NCBI GenBank assembly: GCA_016212095.1
Contig: JACRHH010000025.1
Coordinates: 40,832 to 104,831 of the forward strand
Source of the DNA: Nitrospirota bacterium
GTDB lineage: Bacteria; Nitrospirota; Thermodesulfovibrionia; SZUA-242
Direction: 5' to 3'
Length of the DNA: 64,000 nucleotides
In this document: positions 41,337 through 50,436 of the stretch, piece by piece
Numbering within the stretch: position 1 is the first letter of the stretch
Layout: every line of letters starts with the position of its first letter
Position numbers and translations under genes: made by a program
The notes under the pieces: model-generated
The model's input: only the letters and a program-made list of their open reading frames with translations
What the model was told of the DNA's origin: nothing
The model's database searches: none

Positions 41337-42899
41337 TCAAGGCAGAGCGCTCGAATGCCTTAGCGCCGTAAACCGGCGGCCCTTGCTGAAAACCTCGAAT
41401 CCCTGCGCCGCAACCTCATCAGCCCGTGACGGGCTTGTTATCACAACCGCCCTGCCGCGCTCTTTCAGTTTTTGCCAGTTTTGCGCCGAGCCCGGCTTCA
41501 ACACCTTTCCCCCGCGATAGAACGCCACGCTTGGATTGTTGATGCCATATGTCGCAAGCTGGCCATCGCGGCCAAGCCATGCGGATGCCGCAATCGTGTA
41601 ATCGTGAAGTTCGCCTTGAAGCTCGCGGTTTGCCGATGGCAGAACGCGCCAGAGCACAAGCACAATCAGCAGACACATTGCGCCGCCGATAGCGTTGGTT
41701 ACCGGAAACCGGCGGCCTGAAAGCAGCCACGCGGCGCAGGCCAGCGAAACGGCTATGAAGGCAGCGGCTACCGGCAGCAATCCGTCGATTATCGCGCCTT
41801 TTTCGGCAAGCATCGACGGCGCGACTGTGAAAGCCGCGCCGAAGGCGAGCGAAAGCGCGATTATCGCGTACATTTCAGGCCTGGCCGATTCGCCTTTTTC
41901 GAGCGCGGCAAGGCGTGATCCTGCCAGAATAGCGGCTGCGGGAAAGGCCGAAAGGATGTAGTTCGGCAGTTTGGTGTTCGAGAACGAGAAGAATACCACA
42001 ACGAAAACGAACCAGACAGACGCAAGCACCCTTGTGTCGCCGCCGTCACGGAAAGCCCGCCATATCGCGCGCGGCAGAAGAGCAATCCACGGAAAAAAAC
42101 CGGCAACCAGCACCGGAACGTAGTAGAACACTGATCCTGAATGGCCTGAGTTCGGTTTCAGAAACCGCGATACGTGATGTTTCAGGAACAGCGCGTTAAA
42201 AAACTCCATGCCGTTTGCGCTAAATTCAAGAACGTACCAAGGCAGTCCGATCGCCAGAAACAGAGCGATGCCCGCCGGATCGAGCAGGCGGCGCAGGTTG
42301 AACCTGCGTTTCGCGGCAGAATACAGAATCGCGATTGTCCACGGGAAGATTATGCCGATCAGCCCCTTCGTTAAAAACGCCAGCGCGGAGCCGGCATAAA
42401 ATCCGAGCAGATACCGCCGCTTTTCAGGCTCAAGCGTTGAAAGATGAAAGCTCAGGATTGACGCGGTGATAAACAGCGACAGCGTCATGTCGGTCACGGC
42501 GGCATGGCTGTATGTGATGAATTCGAGCGAGAGAAGAAGCGCCGCCGCGCTCCAGAACGCGGTTATTTCGCTGGCAACATGGCGGACATACGCGTATATC
42601 AGGCCGAGAAGGGCAAGCCCGGCGATGGCCGACGGCAGGCGCGCCGCTAACTCGTTTACTCCGAACAATTTAAGCGAAGATGCCTGTAGCCAGTAAAAAA
42701 AAATCGGCTTGTCATAGCGGTTCTCGTAGTTGTAGGTCGGCGTGAGCCAGTCGCCGGTTTCGAGCATCTCGCGCGAGGCTTCCGAAAACACAGCCTCATC
42801 CACGTCGAAAAGCGTGAATCCGCCAAGCTGAAACAGCGCCAGAAACACGGCGAACGCGGCCAGAACAGCCGTGCGCCTGTTTTGCATGATAGTCGGCAT
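41337..42899 (-). CDS. ArnT/GT39-family polyprenyl-phosphate-sugar glycosyltransferase
   Basis: A 520-residue polytopic protein of about twelve helices with a C-terminal soluble part. FDVDEAVFSEASREMLETGD in the first periplasmic loop carries the catalytic aspartate/glutamate of the GT39/ArnT group, and NYENRYDKPIFFYWLQASSL matches its KPP-type motif. Such enzymes move a sugar from a lipid carrier to lipid A or to proteins. ATG 42899 overlaps the fmdE-like stop as TAATG. An acceptor cannot be told from sequence. Confidence 0.85.
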   Translation of the reverse strand: MPTIMQNRRTAVLAAFAVFLALFQLGGFTLFDVDEAVFSEASREMLETGDWLTPTYNYENRYDKPIFFYWLQASSLKLFGVNELAARLPSAIAGLALLGLIYAYVRHVASEITAFWSAAALLLSLEFITYSHAAVTDMTLSLFITASILSFHLSTLEPEKRRYLLGFYAGSALAFLTKGLIGIIFPWTIAILYSAAKRRFNLRRLLDPAGIALFLAIGLPWYVLEFSANGMEFFNALFLKHHVSRFLKPNSGHSGSVFYYVPVLVAGFFPWIALLPRAIWRAFRDGGDTRVLASVWFVFVVVFFSFSNTKLPNYILSAFPAAAILAGSRLAALEKGESARPEMYAIIALSLAFGAAFTVAPSMLAEKGAIIDGLLPVAAAFIAVSLACAAWLLSGRRFPVTNAIGGAMCLLIVLVLWRVLPSANRELQGELHDYTIAASAWLGRDGQLATYGINNPSVAFYRGGKVLKPGSAQNWQKLKERGRAVVITSPSRADEVAAQGFEVFSKGRRFTALRHSSALP

Positions 42900-43501
42900 T
42901 ACCGCGTTGAGCAGGGTATGCAGACCGGAAGTCCGTCGCGGATGCGGGCGCGCGGCTCCATCACCGCCTCGCCGCAGGCCGAGCATCGGGCCGACGGATA
43001 TATCCGCGCGGCGTTCGGAAGCGTCTCCAGCGCCTCGCTTTTCCGCATGATCAGATCGTCGGGCGATTCGAGTATGGCGCGCACCTTCTCGGCCTTGATG
43101 CGTGCGACAGCCTCGATAACCTCAGGGCTTCTGTCGCCCTTCTTGTAACGCTCCCACATGCCGGAATCCTCAGGCGATTCGCTCTTTTTAAATTCAATGG
43201 CAATTCGCACGCTATTACCGGTTGTCCGGTTGAAAAACGTGTAAACCTGCTTTCCGTAATCGCGAAAGATGAGGTTTCCCTTGCCGAAGGTGCAGCCTGT
43301 CAGAGCCTGAATGGCGTCAACGGCGCATGAATCGTTTTCGACGATCGCAACAAGCTCTTCGTCAAGAGCGCGTGGGCCAAGTTCCTCCAGAGCCGCCCTG
43401 GCCGCGCGAAGGCCGAACACAAGGCCTGGACAGACATGTCCGTGAAACGCGGCGGCTTTTTGAAGGTCGTCATTATGGGTTGGGCTTGAAACGTCAGTCA
43501 T
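42899..43501 (-). CDS. FmdE-family protein
   Basis: A 200-residue protein of the formylmethanofuran dehydrogenase subunit E-like family: FHGHVCPGLVFGLRAARAAL near residue 19 with the metal-binding HGHxCPG, ENDSCAVDAIQALTGCTFGK near residue 56, and a C-terminal zinc ribbon with CSACG and CIPC. These proteins occur in many anaerobes without the rest of the dehydrogenase; their function is unsettled, with molybdenum/tungsten enzyme maturation a common idea. It is translationally coupled to the glycosyltransferase after it. Confidence 0.88.
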   Translation of the reverse strand: MTDVSSPTHNDDLQKAAAFHGHVCPGLVFGLRAARAALEELGPRALDEELVAIVENDSCAVDAIQALTGCTFGKGNLIFRDYGKQVYTFFNRTTGNSVRIAIEFKKSESPEDSGMWERYKKGDRSPEVIEAVARIKAEKVRAILESPDDLIMRKSEALETLPNAARIYPSARCSACGEAVMEPRARIRDGLPVCIPCSTR

Positions 43502-43599
43502 GATTTGCTCCGTAATCGTCGATGCATTTCCGACCCGATGCAGGATCGGGAACGATATTCTAGCAGAACCGGCGGGAATCGCTTGCGGTATGTGGAAAA

Positions 43600-44838
43600 T
43601 CAGTTTGCCGATGCGGTGTCGCGCGTTTGCGCCGCGCTCAGGCGCGTGGTTTTGGAAGTGTTCAGGTAATTGCTGATGGCGGCTGAAACGGAACGCGCAA
43701 CGTCGGTGCGGTACTGGGGCTTGCGAAGTTCCGCTTCGTTTTCGGAATTGCTGATGAACCCGGTTTCAATAAGGGCAGCCGGCATTCTGGCACCCACAAG
43801 CACCCGGAATTTAGCCCATTTCACGCCGTGATCCTGAATGCCTGCATGGTTTTTTTGCAGGGATGCGATCATCGAGGACTGGAGATGGTGCGCCAGGCTC
43901 ATCGATTCGTCGATCTTGTAGCATCGGTTCAGGTCGCTCAATATCGCGTCGAGAGTGGAAAGCCCAGCCGGATCGGTTCCGGCTGCCGCGTTTTCACGAT
44001 CGGCCACTTCCTGCCATTCCTTGTTGTTGGTTGCGTTCATGAACCAGGTTTCCAGGCCCTTAATCCGTCTGTTGCGGGCTGCGTTCACATGAACCGAGAG
44101 GAACAGGTCTGCGTTTTCGCGGTTTGCGATTTCTGCCCTCTCGCCAAGCGGAATGAATACATCTGTGTCGCGGGTCAGCACAACCCGTGCAATTCCCTGC
44201 CGGGTCAATTCGTCGCGAAGCCGAAGCGCGATGTCGAGCGTCAAGTCCTTTTCCCTGAGCCCCTTGCGGCTTGTTGCGCCGGGGTCTTTGCCGCCATGGC
44301 CGGCATCGATTACAACCGTGAACGGATGTTTCTGTTCCGGACTGACTGCCGCCTTGGGGGCGGGAGCCGGTATCGCGTCCTGCCTGATCGGTTGCTCAAC
44401 TGCCGGTGCAATCACACTGGCGGTCTCATTCACGGTTTCAGGCGTTATCTTGATGGAAAGATTGCCGCCGGAAGCCGAGACCGCATATGCTGCCTTGGCG
44501 GAAAGGTCGAACACGATGCGGACGGTTTCAGCGTCGTGGCGAGCCACGCGAATCCGGTTTAGCAGGCCATTGCTTGCCGGATATGCGCTTTTTATGGAGG
44601 GGGAGAGCTGTCCGCCCTTGATGTCTATAAACAATCGTTCCGGGTTGCTGAGCGTCTGCGTTGCATAGCGCGTGTTTCCGGCATTGCCCACGACAACATT
44701 CACTCCGGAATCATCGGATGTGAAGGTTATCCTGTCGATCGCCGGGACGCGAGTTAATGATTTGTGTGCGTCTTTTGCGAAGGTTGCAGGCGATATTGAA
44801 AGAATCACTGCAAGTATAATGAGCAAAGTTCTTAACAT
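43600..44838 (-). CDS. amiC: N-acetylmuramoyl-L-alanine amidase, AmiC type
   Basis: A 412-residue periplasmic enzyme: signal peptide (LLIILAVILSISPATFA), AMIN domain (about residues 32-135), proline-rich linker, and an Amidase_3 catalytic domain starting VVIDAGHGGKDPGA with zinc ligand His181, then SVHVNAARN and a late ALIETGFISN with the catalytic glutamate. It cuts the bond between muramic acid and the stem peptide at the septum, and is a likely partner of EnvC encoded 8 kb away. Its promoter suggests a nearly leaderless mRNA. Confidence 0.92.
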   Translation of the reverse strand: MLRTLLIILAVILSISPATFAKDAHKSLTRVPAIDRITFTSDDSGVNVVVGNAGNTRYATQTLSNPERLFIDIKGGQLSPSIKSAYPASNGLLNRIRVARHDAETVRIVFDLSAKAAYAVSASGGNLSIKITPETVNETASVIAPAVEQPIRQDAIPAPAPKAAVSPEQKHPFTVVIDAGHGGKDPGATSRKGLREKDLTLDIALRLRDELTRQGIARVVLTRDTDVFIPLGERAEIANRENADLFLSVHVNAARNRRIKGLETWFMNATNNKEWQEVADRENAAAGTDPAGLSTLDAILSDLNRCYKIDESMSLAHHLQSSMIASLQKNHAGIQDHGVKWAKFRVLVGARMPAALIETGFISNSENEAELRKPQYRTDVARSVSAAISNYLNTSKTTRLSAAQTRDTASAN

Positions 44839-44847
44839 GTATAAGTT

Positions 44848-44875
44848 TTTATAGTAACAACGCGGTTATTGTCAA
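44848..44875 (-). promoter_or_regulatory. Strong sigma70 promoter of amiC, leaderless geometry
   Basis: On the minus strand TTGACA (44875-44870) is perfect, the spacer is 16 bases and TATAAA (44853-44848) matches 5 of 6. Only 9 bases separate the -10 box from the amiC ATG at 44838, leaving room for a leader of about 3 bases. Confidence 0.65.
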
Positions 44876-44970
44876 GTAAAAAAGATGATAAATGAAATTA
44901 TAACCATGCGAATGCGTGGCTTCTCATGAAAATATGGGTTGTCTTCCTCAAAATGCGGATCAGTTTGCTT

Positions 44971-45000
44971 TTGACTTACTCCCGTTGCGAATGCTAAATT
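44971..45000 (+). promoter_or_regulatory. Probable promoter of the one-carbon operon
   Basis: TTGACT (5 of 6), an 18-base spacer and TAAATT (4 of 6) precede the cooC-like ATG at 45021. Transcription would start near 45007 and the leader would hold the weak ribosome site CCGGAA. Confidence 0.4.
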
Positions 45001-45020
45001 TTAGCTTCCGGAAATCCATC

Positions 45021-45818
45021 ATGAGCCAAGTCACTAAACAGGGATTAAAGCTTGCCATTACAGGAAAGGGCGGCGTCGGCAAAACGACGCTTTCCTCGCT
45101 TCTTGCCCATCTGTTCGCGGAATCGGGCAAGCGGGTGATCGCTGTTGACGCCGACCCCGACGCCAATCTGGCCGCCGCGCTCGGAGTTCCGCCGGAAGAG
45201 GCGTCAAAGATCAGGCCGATTGCCGAGATTTCCGATCTCATCGAGGAGCGCACCGGAGCAAAACCCGGATCCTCCGGCGGCATGTTCCGCCTGAATCCGC
45301 GCGTCGATGATGTTCCGGACGGCTTCGGCTATACGAAGGACGGCATCACGCTTCTCGTCATGGGAAAGTCGAAAGAGGCCGCTTCCGGCTGCTACTGCCC
45401 CGAAAGCGTATTTTTGCGGCGACTGCTTCGCCATCTTATCGTTGAGCGCGACGACGTGGTGATTGTTGACATGGAAGCCGGCATTGAGCACCTGACGCGC
45501 GGCACAGCCGATAGCGTTGACGCTTTCATAGTGGTTGTCGAGCCTGGCAAGCGGAGCATCCAGACAGCCGAGACGGTCAAAAAGCTTGCCGAAGGCTTGG
45601 GCATAAAAAAGGTGTTTGTTGTAGCCAGCAAGGTTCGCGGCGAGGAAGACCTGGCGTTCATCCGCGATTCGATAGGCGGCATGGAGCTTCTGGGCAGCAT
45701 CGGACACGATCCCGACATCGTTTCAGCCGACATGCGCGGAGCGGCTCCGTTTGATGTTTCGTCCGGCGCGAGGGCCGACGCAACAATAATAATGAACCGG
45801 CTGTTGGGCCTTGTGTGA
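45021..45818 (+). CDS. cooC: CooC-family nickel-insertion ATPase (CODH/ACS maturation)
   Basis: A 265-residue MinD/SIMIBI ATPase. The deviant Walker A GKGGVGKTTLS is at residues 14-24 and VDADPDANLAAALG follows. GCYCPESVFLRRLLRHLI contains the CxC pair that binds metal in CooC dimers. It would insert nickel into carbon monoxide dehydrogenase or acetyl-CoA synthase, not encoded in the window. ATG 45021 is preferred over an in-frame upstream start at 44916 that has no homology. It leads a tight operon of folate one-carbon enzymes. Confidence 0.85.
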   Translation: MSQVTKQGLKLAITGKGGVGKTTLSSLLAHLFAESGKRVIAVDADPDANLAAALGVPPEEASKIRPIAEISDLIEERTGAKPGSSGGMFRLNPRVDDVPDGFGYTKDGITLLVMGKSKEAASGCYCPESVFLRRLLRHLIVERDDVVIVDMEAGIEHLTRGTADSVDAFIVVVEPGKRSIQTAETVKKLAEGLGIKKVFVVASKVRGEEDLAFIRDSIGGMELLGSIGHDPDIVSADMRGAAPFDVSSGARADATIIMNRLLGLV

Positions 45819-46396
45819 AAACTGTTTCAAAAGATGCGATGCGGCGCGATGCGCTTTCGCGGCGCGATGCGATTCCGGCGGAAGAGAAATCGGCGAAGGA
45901 TGCGCTTATAGCCCGTAATCTTGTCGAGCTTGACGAATATCGCGATGCCGGACTGATTCTGTTTTATGTGTCGTTTCGCTCCGAGGCGGCCACGCTTGAG
46001 CTTGTAATGCGAACGGTTGCCGACGGCAAGCGGGTTGCGGTTCCGAAGGTTTTTCGCGCGGAACGCATGTTGCGGTTTTACCCGATCGACTCGCCGGACG
46101 AGCTTCAGCCGGGATACCTGGGCATTCCTGAACCGAAGGCCGATTCTGCCGGTGAGATCGATCCGGCGGATGCCGACATGATCGTGATGCCGGGCGCGGC
46201 GTTCGACCGCCTGGGCAACCGGATCGGATACGGCGGCGGCTATTACGACAAGGTGATTGCTGCACTGGGCAGGCCTATGCCAACTCTTGTTGCGCTGGCC
46301 TACGACGAACAGATTTTTGATGCGGTTCCGGCGGAGCCGCATGACCAGCGTGTGGATATGGTTGTGACCGAAAGCGAAGTGATACGATGCCGATGA
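45815..46396 (+). CDS. 5-formyltetrahydrofolate cyclo-ligase
   Basis: A 193-residue enzyme. The N-terminus [20 protein letters not shown], the middle GYLGIPEP, and the C-terminal [16 protein letters not shown], which binds ATP phosphate, are all standard. It turns 5-formyl-THF into 5,10-methenyl-THF using ATP. The start is GTG 45815, overlapping the cooC stop by 4 bases, and the folE start overlaps its own end, so it is made with both. Confidence 0.9.
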   Translation: MKTVSKDAMRRDALSRRDAIPAEEKSAKDALIARNLVELDEYRDAGLILFYVSFRSEAATLELVMRTVADGKRVAVPKVFRAERMLRFYPIDSPDELQPGYLGIPEPKADSAGEIDPADADMIVMPGAAFDRLGNRIGYGGGYYDKVIAALGRPMPTLVALAYDEQIFDAVPAEPHDQRVDMVVTESEVIRCR

Positions 46397-46956
46397 ACCT
46401 GAAAAAAATAGAAAAAGGCGTGCGCCTCATACTTGAGGGCGTGGGCGAGGACGCCGACCGTCCGGGCCTTGCCGACACTCCGCGCCGTGTTGCGGAGATG
46501 TACGCCGAACTATTTTCCGGCCTTTCCACTCCGGCAGACGAGATTCTGCGGCCAATTGCCGGAGAGTCGCACGACGAGATAGTTTTGCTCAAGGATATTT
46601 ATTTCTACTCGGTCTGCGAGCATCACCTGCTTCCGTTTTTCGGCAAGGCGCATGTTGCCTACATTCCGGGCAAGGGAAGAATCGTCGGCATCGGCGACTT
46701 GGCAAAGGCGCTTGAGCTTCTCGCCAAGCGCCCTCAGGTGCAGGAGAGGCTTACCGCACAACTTGCGGATCTGATAATGGAGAAGCTGCAACCGCTTGGC
46801 GCGATGGTGATAATCGACGCCGAGCATCTATGCCTGAGCATGAGGGGCATAAAAAAACCGGGCGCGCGCACCGTGACATCGGCTGTGCGCGGGCTGTTCC
46901 GGACAAACAAATCCACGCGGCAGGAGCTGTTGGATCTAATAAAGAAGAAGGAATAA
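46387..46956 (+). CDS. folE: GTP cyclohydrolase I
   Basis: A 189-residue enzyme with the family signatures: [20 protein letters not shown], then [20 protein letters not shown] (zinc ligands Cys and His) and [18 protein letters not shown]. It makes 7,8-dihydroneopterin triphosphate, the first step of tetrahydrofolate synthesis. Its place between the cyclo-ligase and folD suggests supply of folate carrier for the methyl branch of the Wood-Ljungdahl pathway. Confidence 0.95.
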   Translation: MPMNLKKIEKGVRLILEGVGEDADRPGLADTPRRVAEMYAELFSGLSTPADEILRPIAGESHDEIVLLKDIYFYSVCEHHLLPFFGKAHVAYIPGKGRIVGIGDLAKALELLAKRPQVQERLTAQLADLIMEKLQPLGAMVIIDAEHLCLSMRGIKKPGARTVTSAVRGLFRTNKSTRQELLDLIKKKE

Positions 46957-46975
46957 TTTTAAGGAGGAGTACAAG

Positions 46976-47887
46976 ATGGCTGCGAAAATAATTAGTGGAA
47001 CCGAGGTTGCCGCGCAGATTCGGGAGGAATTAAAGGCCGAGGTTGCGGAACTGAAGGACAAGCACAATATCGTTCCGGGGCTGGTCACGATACTTGTGGG
47101 CAAAAACCCCGCGTCGATAAGCTATGTAACCGGCAAGCAGAAGACCGCGCACGAGCTGGGCTTCAACTCGGTGCAGGACGATCAGCCGGAAGATGTTTCC
47201 GAGGCCGATCTGCTGAAGCTGATCGACAAGTACAACAACGATACGACGGTTCACGGTATTCTGGTTCAGCTTCCGCTGCCCAAGCATATCGACGAGAAGA
47301 AGGTGCTGAACGCCATCGACCCCGACAAGGACGTTGACGGCTTCCATCCGGTGAACGTCGGACGCCTGATGATCGGCGGCAAGGAAGCCAAGTTTCTGCC
47401 CTGCACACCGGCGGGTATTCAGGAGCTTATCGTGCGCGCGGGCTTCGACACGAACGGAGCCGAGGTTGTCGTGGTTGGCCGTTCGAACATCGTTGGCAAG
47501 CCCATCGCCAACATCATGCTCCAGAAGGGCCGCGGCGCGAACTCCACCGTCACCGTTGTTCATACCGGCACGAAGAATCTCGAAGAGCACTGCAAGCGGG
47601 CCGACATACTTATTGTTGCCGCCGGTGTTCCGGGCCTAGTGAAGCCTGAATGGATCAAGCCGGGCTCGTGCGTTATCGACGTGGGCGTCAACCGCGTGGG
47701 CGAAAAGCTCAGCGAAAAGACCGGAAAGATGATTCCCATTCTCAAGGGCGACGTTGATTTCGACGCGGCCAAGGAGATTGCGGGCGCGATCACGCCGGTT
47801 CCGGGCGGCGTTGGCCCGATGACCATAACGATGCTTATGAAGAACACCGTGAAGTCTGCGAAACTGCACGCGGGGCTTCAGGCCTGA
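46976..47887 (+). CDS. folD: Bifunctional methylene-THF dehydrogenase/methenyl-THF cyclohydrolase
   Basis: A 303-residue FolD: SYVTGKQKTAHELGF with the catalytic lysine, HGILVQLPLPKHIDEKKVLN, VVVGRSNIVGKPIANIMLQ as the NAD(P) motif and VTPVPGGVGPMT-type segment (ITPVPGGVGPMTI) at the end. It interconverts methylene-, methenyl- and 10-formyl-THF. AAGGAGGAG eight bases before the ATG is the strongest ribosome site in this operon. Confidence 0.95.
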   Translation: MAAKIISGTEVAAQIREELKAEVAELKDKHNIVPGLVTILVGKNPASISYVTGKQKTAHELGFNSVQDDQPEDVSEADLLKLIDKYNNDTTVHGILVQLPLPKHIDEKKVLNAIDPDKDVDGFHPVNVGRLMIGGKEAKFLPCTPAGIQELIVRAGFDTNGAEVVVVGRSNIVGKPIANIMLQKGRGANSTVTVVHTGTKNLEEHCKRADILIVAAGVPGLVKPEWIKPGSCVIDVGVNRVGEKLSEKTGKMIPILKGDVDFDAAKEIAGAITPVPGGVGPMTITMLMKNTVKSAKLHAGLQA

Positions 47888-47903
47888 AAGGAGAACCAGA
47901 AGG

Positions 47904-48578
47904 ATGATTATCACATCAAAGAAGGACAGGGAAAAGCTGCTTGAAACCCTGACCGATTACGACAGCTTCTTTCTCGTTGGATGTTCCGAGTGCGCCACGC
48001 TCTGCGGAACAGGCGGCGAGCCTGAGCTTGCCGAACTGAAGGAGCTTCTTGAGCAGTCCGGCAAGAAAGTTTCCGGCACTTTCCGCGCCAAAACCGGCTG
48101 CCAGGTGCTCGGCACGAAGACCGAACTTAAACCGATGAACGTTGAAACCGGCGACGCGCAGGCGATTATCGTGATGTCATGCGGCGCGGGCACGCAGGCG
48201 ATGGTTGAGGCGTTCCCCGACAAGCCTGTCTATCCGTCGAACGATTCGCTCTTCCTTGGCAACATGACCCGCTACCAGATGTTCGATGAGCGCTGCTCGC
48301 TCTGCGGCGAGTGCATCATCGACCAGACCGGCGGCATATGCCCGGTTACGGCATGTCCGAAGGGACTGCTGAACGGCCCGTGCGGCGGCACGAGCAACGG
48401 CAACTGCGAGATCAGCCCCGACATCAAGTGCGCGTGGGTGCGCATCTACGACAGGCTCGAAAAGATCAACCGGCTGGACGACATGTCGAAAATCATCAAG
48501 CCCAAGAACTGGTCTAAAAGCCAGAAGCCGCGCGTGCTTTCGGCAAGACCTCAGAAGGAGGTTAAAGAGAAGAAATGA
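47904..48578 (+). CDS. metV: MetV, zinc/iron-sulfur partner of methylene-THF reductase
   Basis: A 224-residue protein of the MTHFR C-terminal family. VGCSECATLCGTGGEPELAE near residue 26 and the cysteine-rich CSLCGECI, CPVTACPKGLLNGPCGG region near residues 131-158 match MetV, which forms a complex with MetF in acetogens and sulfate reducers and links methyl-branch reduction to electron carriers other than free NADH. The metF start overlaps its stop by 4 bases. Confidence 0.92.
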   Translation: MIITSKKDREKLLETLTDYDSFFLVGCSECATLCGTGGEPELAELKELLEQSGKKVSGTFRAKTGCQVLGTKTELKPMNVETGDAQAIIVMSCGAGTQAMVEAFPDKPVYPSNDSLFLGNMTRYQMFDERCSLCGECIIDQTGGICPVTACPKGLLNGPCGGTSNGNCEISPDIKCAWVRIYDRLEKINRLDDMSKIIKPKNWSKSQKPRVLSARPQKEVKEKK

Positions 48579-49459
48579 CATTCAAGGAAAAAATTGAATC
48601 CGGCAAATTTGTTGTAACCGCCGAAATCGGCCCGCCCAAGGGAACCGACATAAAGGAGATGCTGCACCACATCGAGGCTCTTAAGGGCAAAATCGACGCG
48701 GCCAACGTAACCGACAACCAGTCTGCCGTCATGCGCATTTCGTCGCTCGCGGTCTGTCAGGTTGCCAAGGAAAACGGCCTTGAGCCTATCTTGCAGATGA
48801 CCTGCCGCGACAGAAACCGCATCGGCCTTCAGGCCGACCTGCTTGGCGCGAGCGTGCTTGGGATAGACACCGTGCTCTGCATGACCGGCGACCATGTGTC
48901 TGCGGGCGACCACAAAGAAGCAAAGCCGGTTTACGACATTGAATCCGTCCAGCTTCTCCAGGTGGTTGACGGCCTGAACAACGGCAAGGACATGGCCGGA
49001 AACGCGCTTCAGGGCTGCACGAATTTCTTCATGGGCGCGGTGGTTACTCCTGAGGCCAATCCGCTTAAGCCCCAGATGATGAAGTTCGGCAAAAAGGTTG
49101 CCGCTGGAGCCAAATTCTTCCAGACGCAGGCCATCTACGACATCGACAAGTTCCGCGACGTTTTCATGCCGGAGGCGCGCAAGCATCCGGTCAAGATAAT
49201 GGCCGGAATCGTAGTGCTGAAATCGGTCGGCATGGCGAAATTCCTGAATAATTTCGTTCCCGGAATCACGGTTCCGGAAGACCTGATTGAGGAATTGAAG
49301 GCCGCGGGCAAGGAAAAGGCGCTAGACACCGGCATAAGCATTGCCGCGCGCCATATCAAGCGCCTGCACGACGAGAAAATATGCGACGGCGTTCACATAA
49401 TGGCCATCGGCATGGAAGACAAAGTCCCGCTCATTATGGAACGGGCGGGGCTGCTGTAG
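48575..49459 (+). CDS. metF: Methylenetetrahydrofolate reductase
   Basis: A 294-residue single-domain MetF: FVVTAEIGPPKGTD at the start, LQMTCRDRNRIGLQADLLGA, then LCMTGDHVSAGDHKEAKPVY (FAD/folate site) and FFQTQAIYDIDKF. It reduces methylene-THF to methyl-THF. With MetV it makes the last step of the methyl branch, supplying either acetyl-CoA synthase or methionine synthase. Confidence 0.95.
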   Translation: MTFKEKIESGKFVVTAEIGPPKGTDIKEMLHHIEALKGKIDAANVTDNQSAVMRISSLAVCQVAKENGLEPILQMTCRDRNRIGLQADLLGASVLGIDTVLCMTGDHVSAGDHKEAKPVYDIESVQLLQVVDGLNNGKDMAGNALQGCTNFFMGAVVTPEANPLKPQMMKFGKKVAAGAKFFQTQAIYDIDKFRDVFMPEARKHPVKIMAGIVVLKSVGMAKFLNNFVPGITVPEDLIEELKAAGKEKALDTGISIAARHIKRLHDEKICDGVHIMAIGMEDKVPLIMERAGLL

Positions 49460-49474
49460 AAGTTCGTTTTAACA

Positions 49475-49501
49475 CAGGGGCGGGGTAAATACCCGCCCCT
49501 G
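49475..49501. terminator. Stem-loop after metF, possible terminator or palindromic element
   Basis: CAGGGGCGGG and CCCGCCCCTG form a perfect 10-base stem with a 7-base loop, 15 bases after the metF stop. There is no T-run, so intrinsic termination is uncertain; mRNA 3-end protection is another reading. Confidence 0.45.
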
Positions 49502-49515
49502 CGTTTCGAGAACAT

Positions 49516-50415
49516 ATGCTCCTCTCCACCCCCCTTCGCATATTCTGGCGAATAACCGCCGCAGCCTCGCCGCCCGATACGGACAGTCTTGCCACTATAG
49601 CCCGCGCCATCGCCGCTGCCCGCCCGTTCGAGGTTACGGTTTCAGGCGCGCCGCTTGAGGTTGAGTTGCTGCCTGAGCTGCTTGCGCCAATTACCGAAAC
49701 CGGCATCCCGGTCACTGTCATCGAGCGGCCTGAGCGCATCGTTTCATTATTAGCCAGTTCCGGCCTGAAAGGGGTTGCGCTTATTTCCGGCATCGACGAT
49801 CTGCGTGTGCTTGCGAAGCGCTGTCAGACTGACGGCTTTGCCATGGATGCCGTGCATGTTTCCCCCGAATGGGATGTTGTGAAAAACCTTGCCGAAATGC
49901 TGCCGCAGCTTGCATATTCGGGCGTTCGGCGCGTGGTTATCCCGAATCCCGATCTGGTTTCATCCGGCGCGCGCGATGTTTCCTCGTATGTTTACGGGCC
50001 TGAGCGCATCGCCCGGCTTGCCGCGTCGCTGGAGGAGGTATATTGCACCACCGGCATTCCGGCGATTATCGCTCACGACCTGTTTCTGGCCAAGGCGCTA
50101 GGCCTTGTTTCGCCGGAATACGGCGGCTGCCAAGCCGGAAACGCCATCTGCTTCATCTCGCCGGACGGCACGGTTTTCCCGTGCGCCACGCTTCCGGTTT
50201 CGCTTGGCAATCTGGCGGATGCTTCGCTGAAGGCGGTGTGGGCTGGAGAAAAACGCAGGGAGTTAATCGGTCAGATCGCAAATTCGCCGGATTGTTGTCG
50301 TGACTGCGAACAGGCTGCCTCATGCCGTGGCGGATGCCGCGGCATGGCGCATGTTGCGGGCGGCGGTTTCGACGGGCCCGATCCGGGGTGCGATCTGGCT
50401 GCCTTTAGCCAGTGA
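49516..50415 (+). CDS. SPASM-domain protein lacking the radical-SAM cluster motif (GeoRSP-like)
   Basis: A 299-residue protein shaped like a radical-SAM/SPASM enzyme, but where CxxxCxxC should stand the N-terminus reads RIFWRITAAASPPDTDSLAT, with no cysteine. The C-terminal SPASM region is complete: GNAICFISPDGTVFPCATLP and later CCRDCEQAASCRGGCRG and PGCD, enough for an auxiliary 4Fe-4S cluster. From memory this resembles the SPASM-only protein of the GeoRSP system of Geobacter-type genomes, which pairs with a true radical-SAM enzyme and a PqqD-like carrier; neither is in the window. It may act as a non-catalytic peptide or redox partner. Confidence 0.65.
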   Translation: MLLSTPLRIFWRITAAASPPDTDSLATIARAIAAARPFEVTVSGAPLEVELLPELLAPITETGIPVTVIERPERIVSLLASSGLKGVALISGIDDLRVLAKRCQTDGFAMDAVHVSPEWDVVKNLAEMLPQLAYSGVRRVVIPNPDLVSSGARDVSSYVYGPERIARLAASLEEVYCTTGIPAIIAHDLFLAKALGLVSPEYGGCQAGNAICFISPDGTVFPCATLPVSLGNLADASLKAVWAGEKRRELIGQIANSPDCCRDCEQAASCRGGCRGMAHVAGGGFDGPDPGCDLAAFSQ

Positions 50416-50436
50416 AGATATGTCCAGTGTTCTGTT

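Noticed and set aside
43530..43560. Small hairpin CCCGAT/ATCGGG downstream of amiC as terminator
   Set aside because: Only six base pairs and no T-run on the right strand.
44916..45020. Longer N-terminus for the CooC-like protein from 44916
   Set aside because: The extra 35 residues have no homology and would overlap the likely promoter at 44971-45000.
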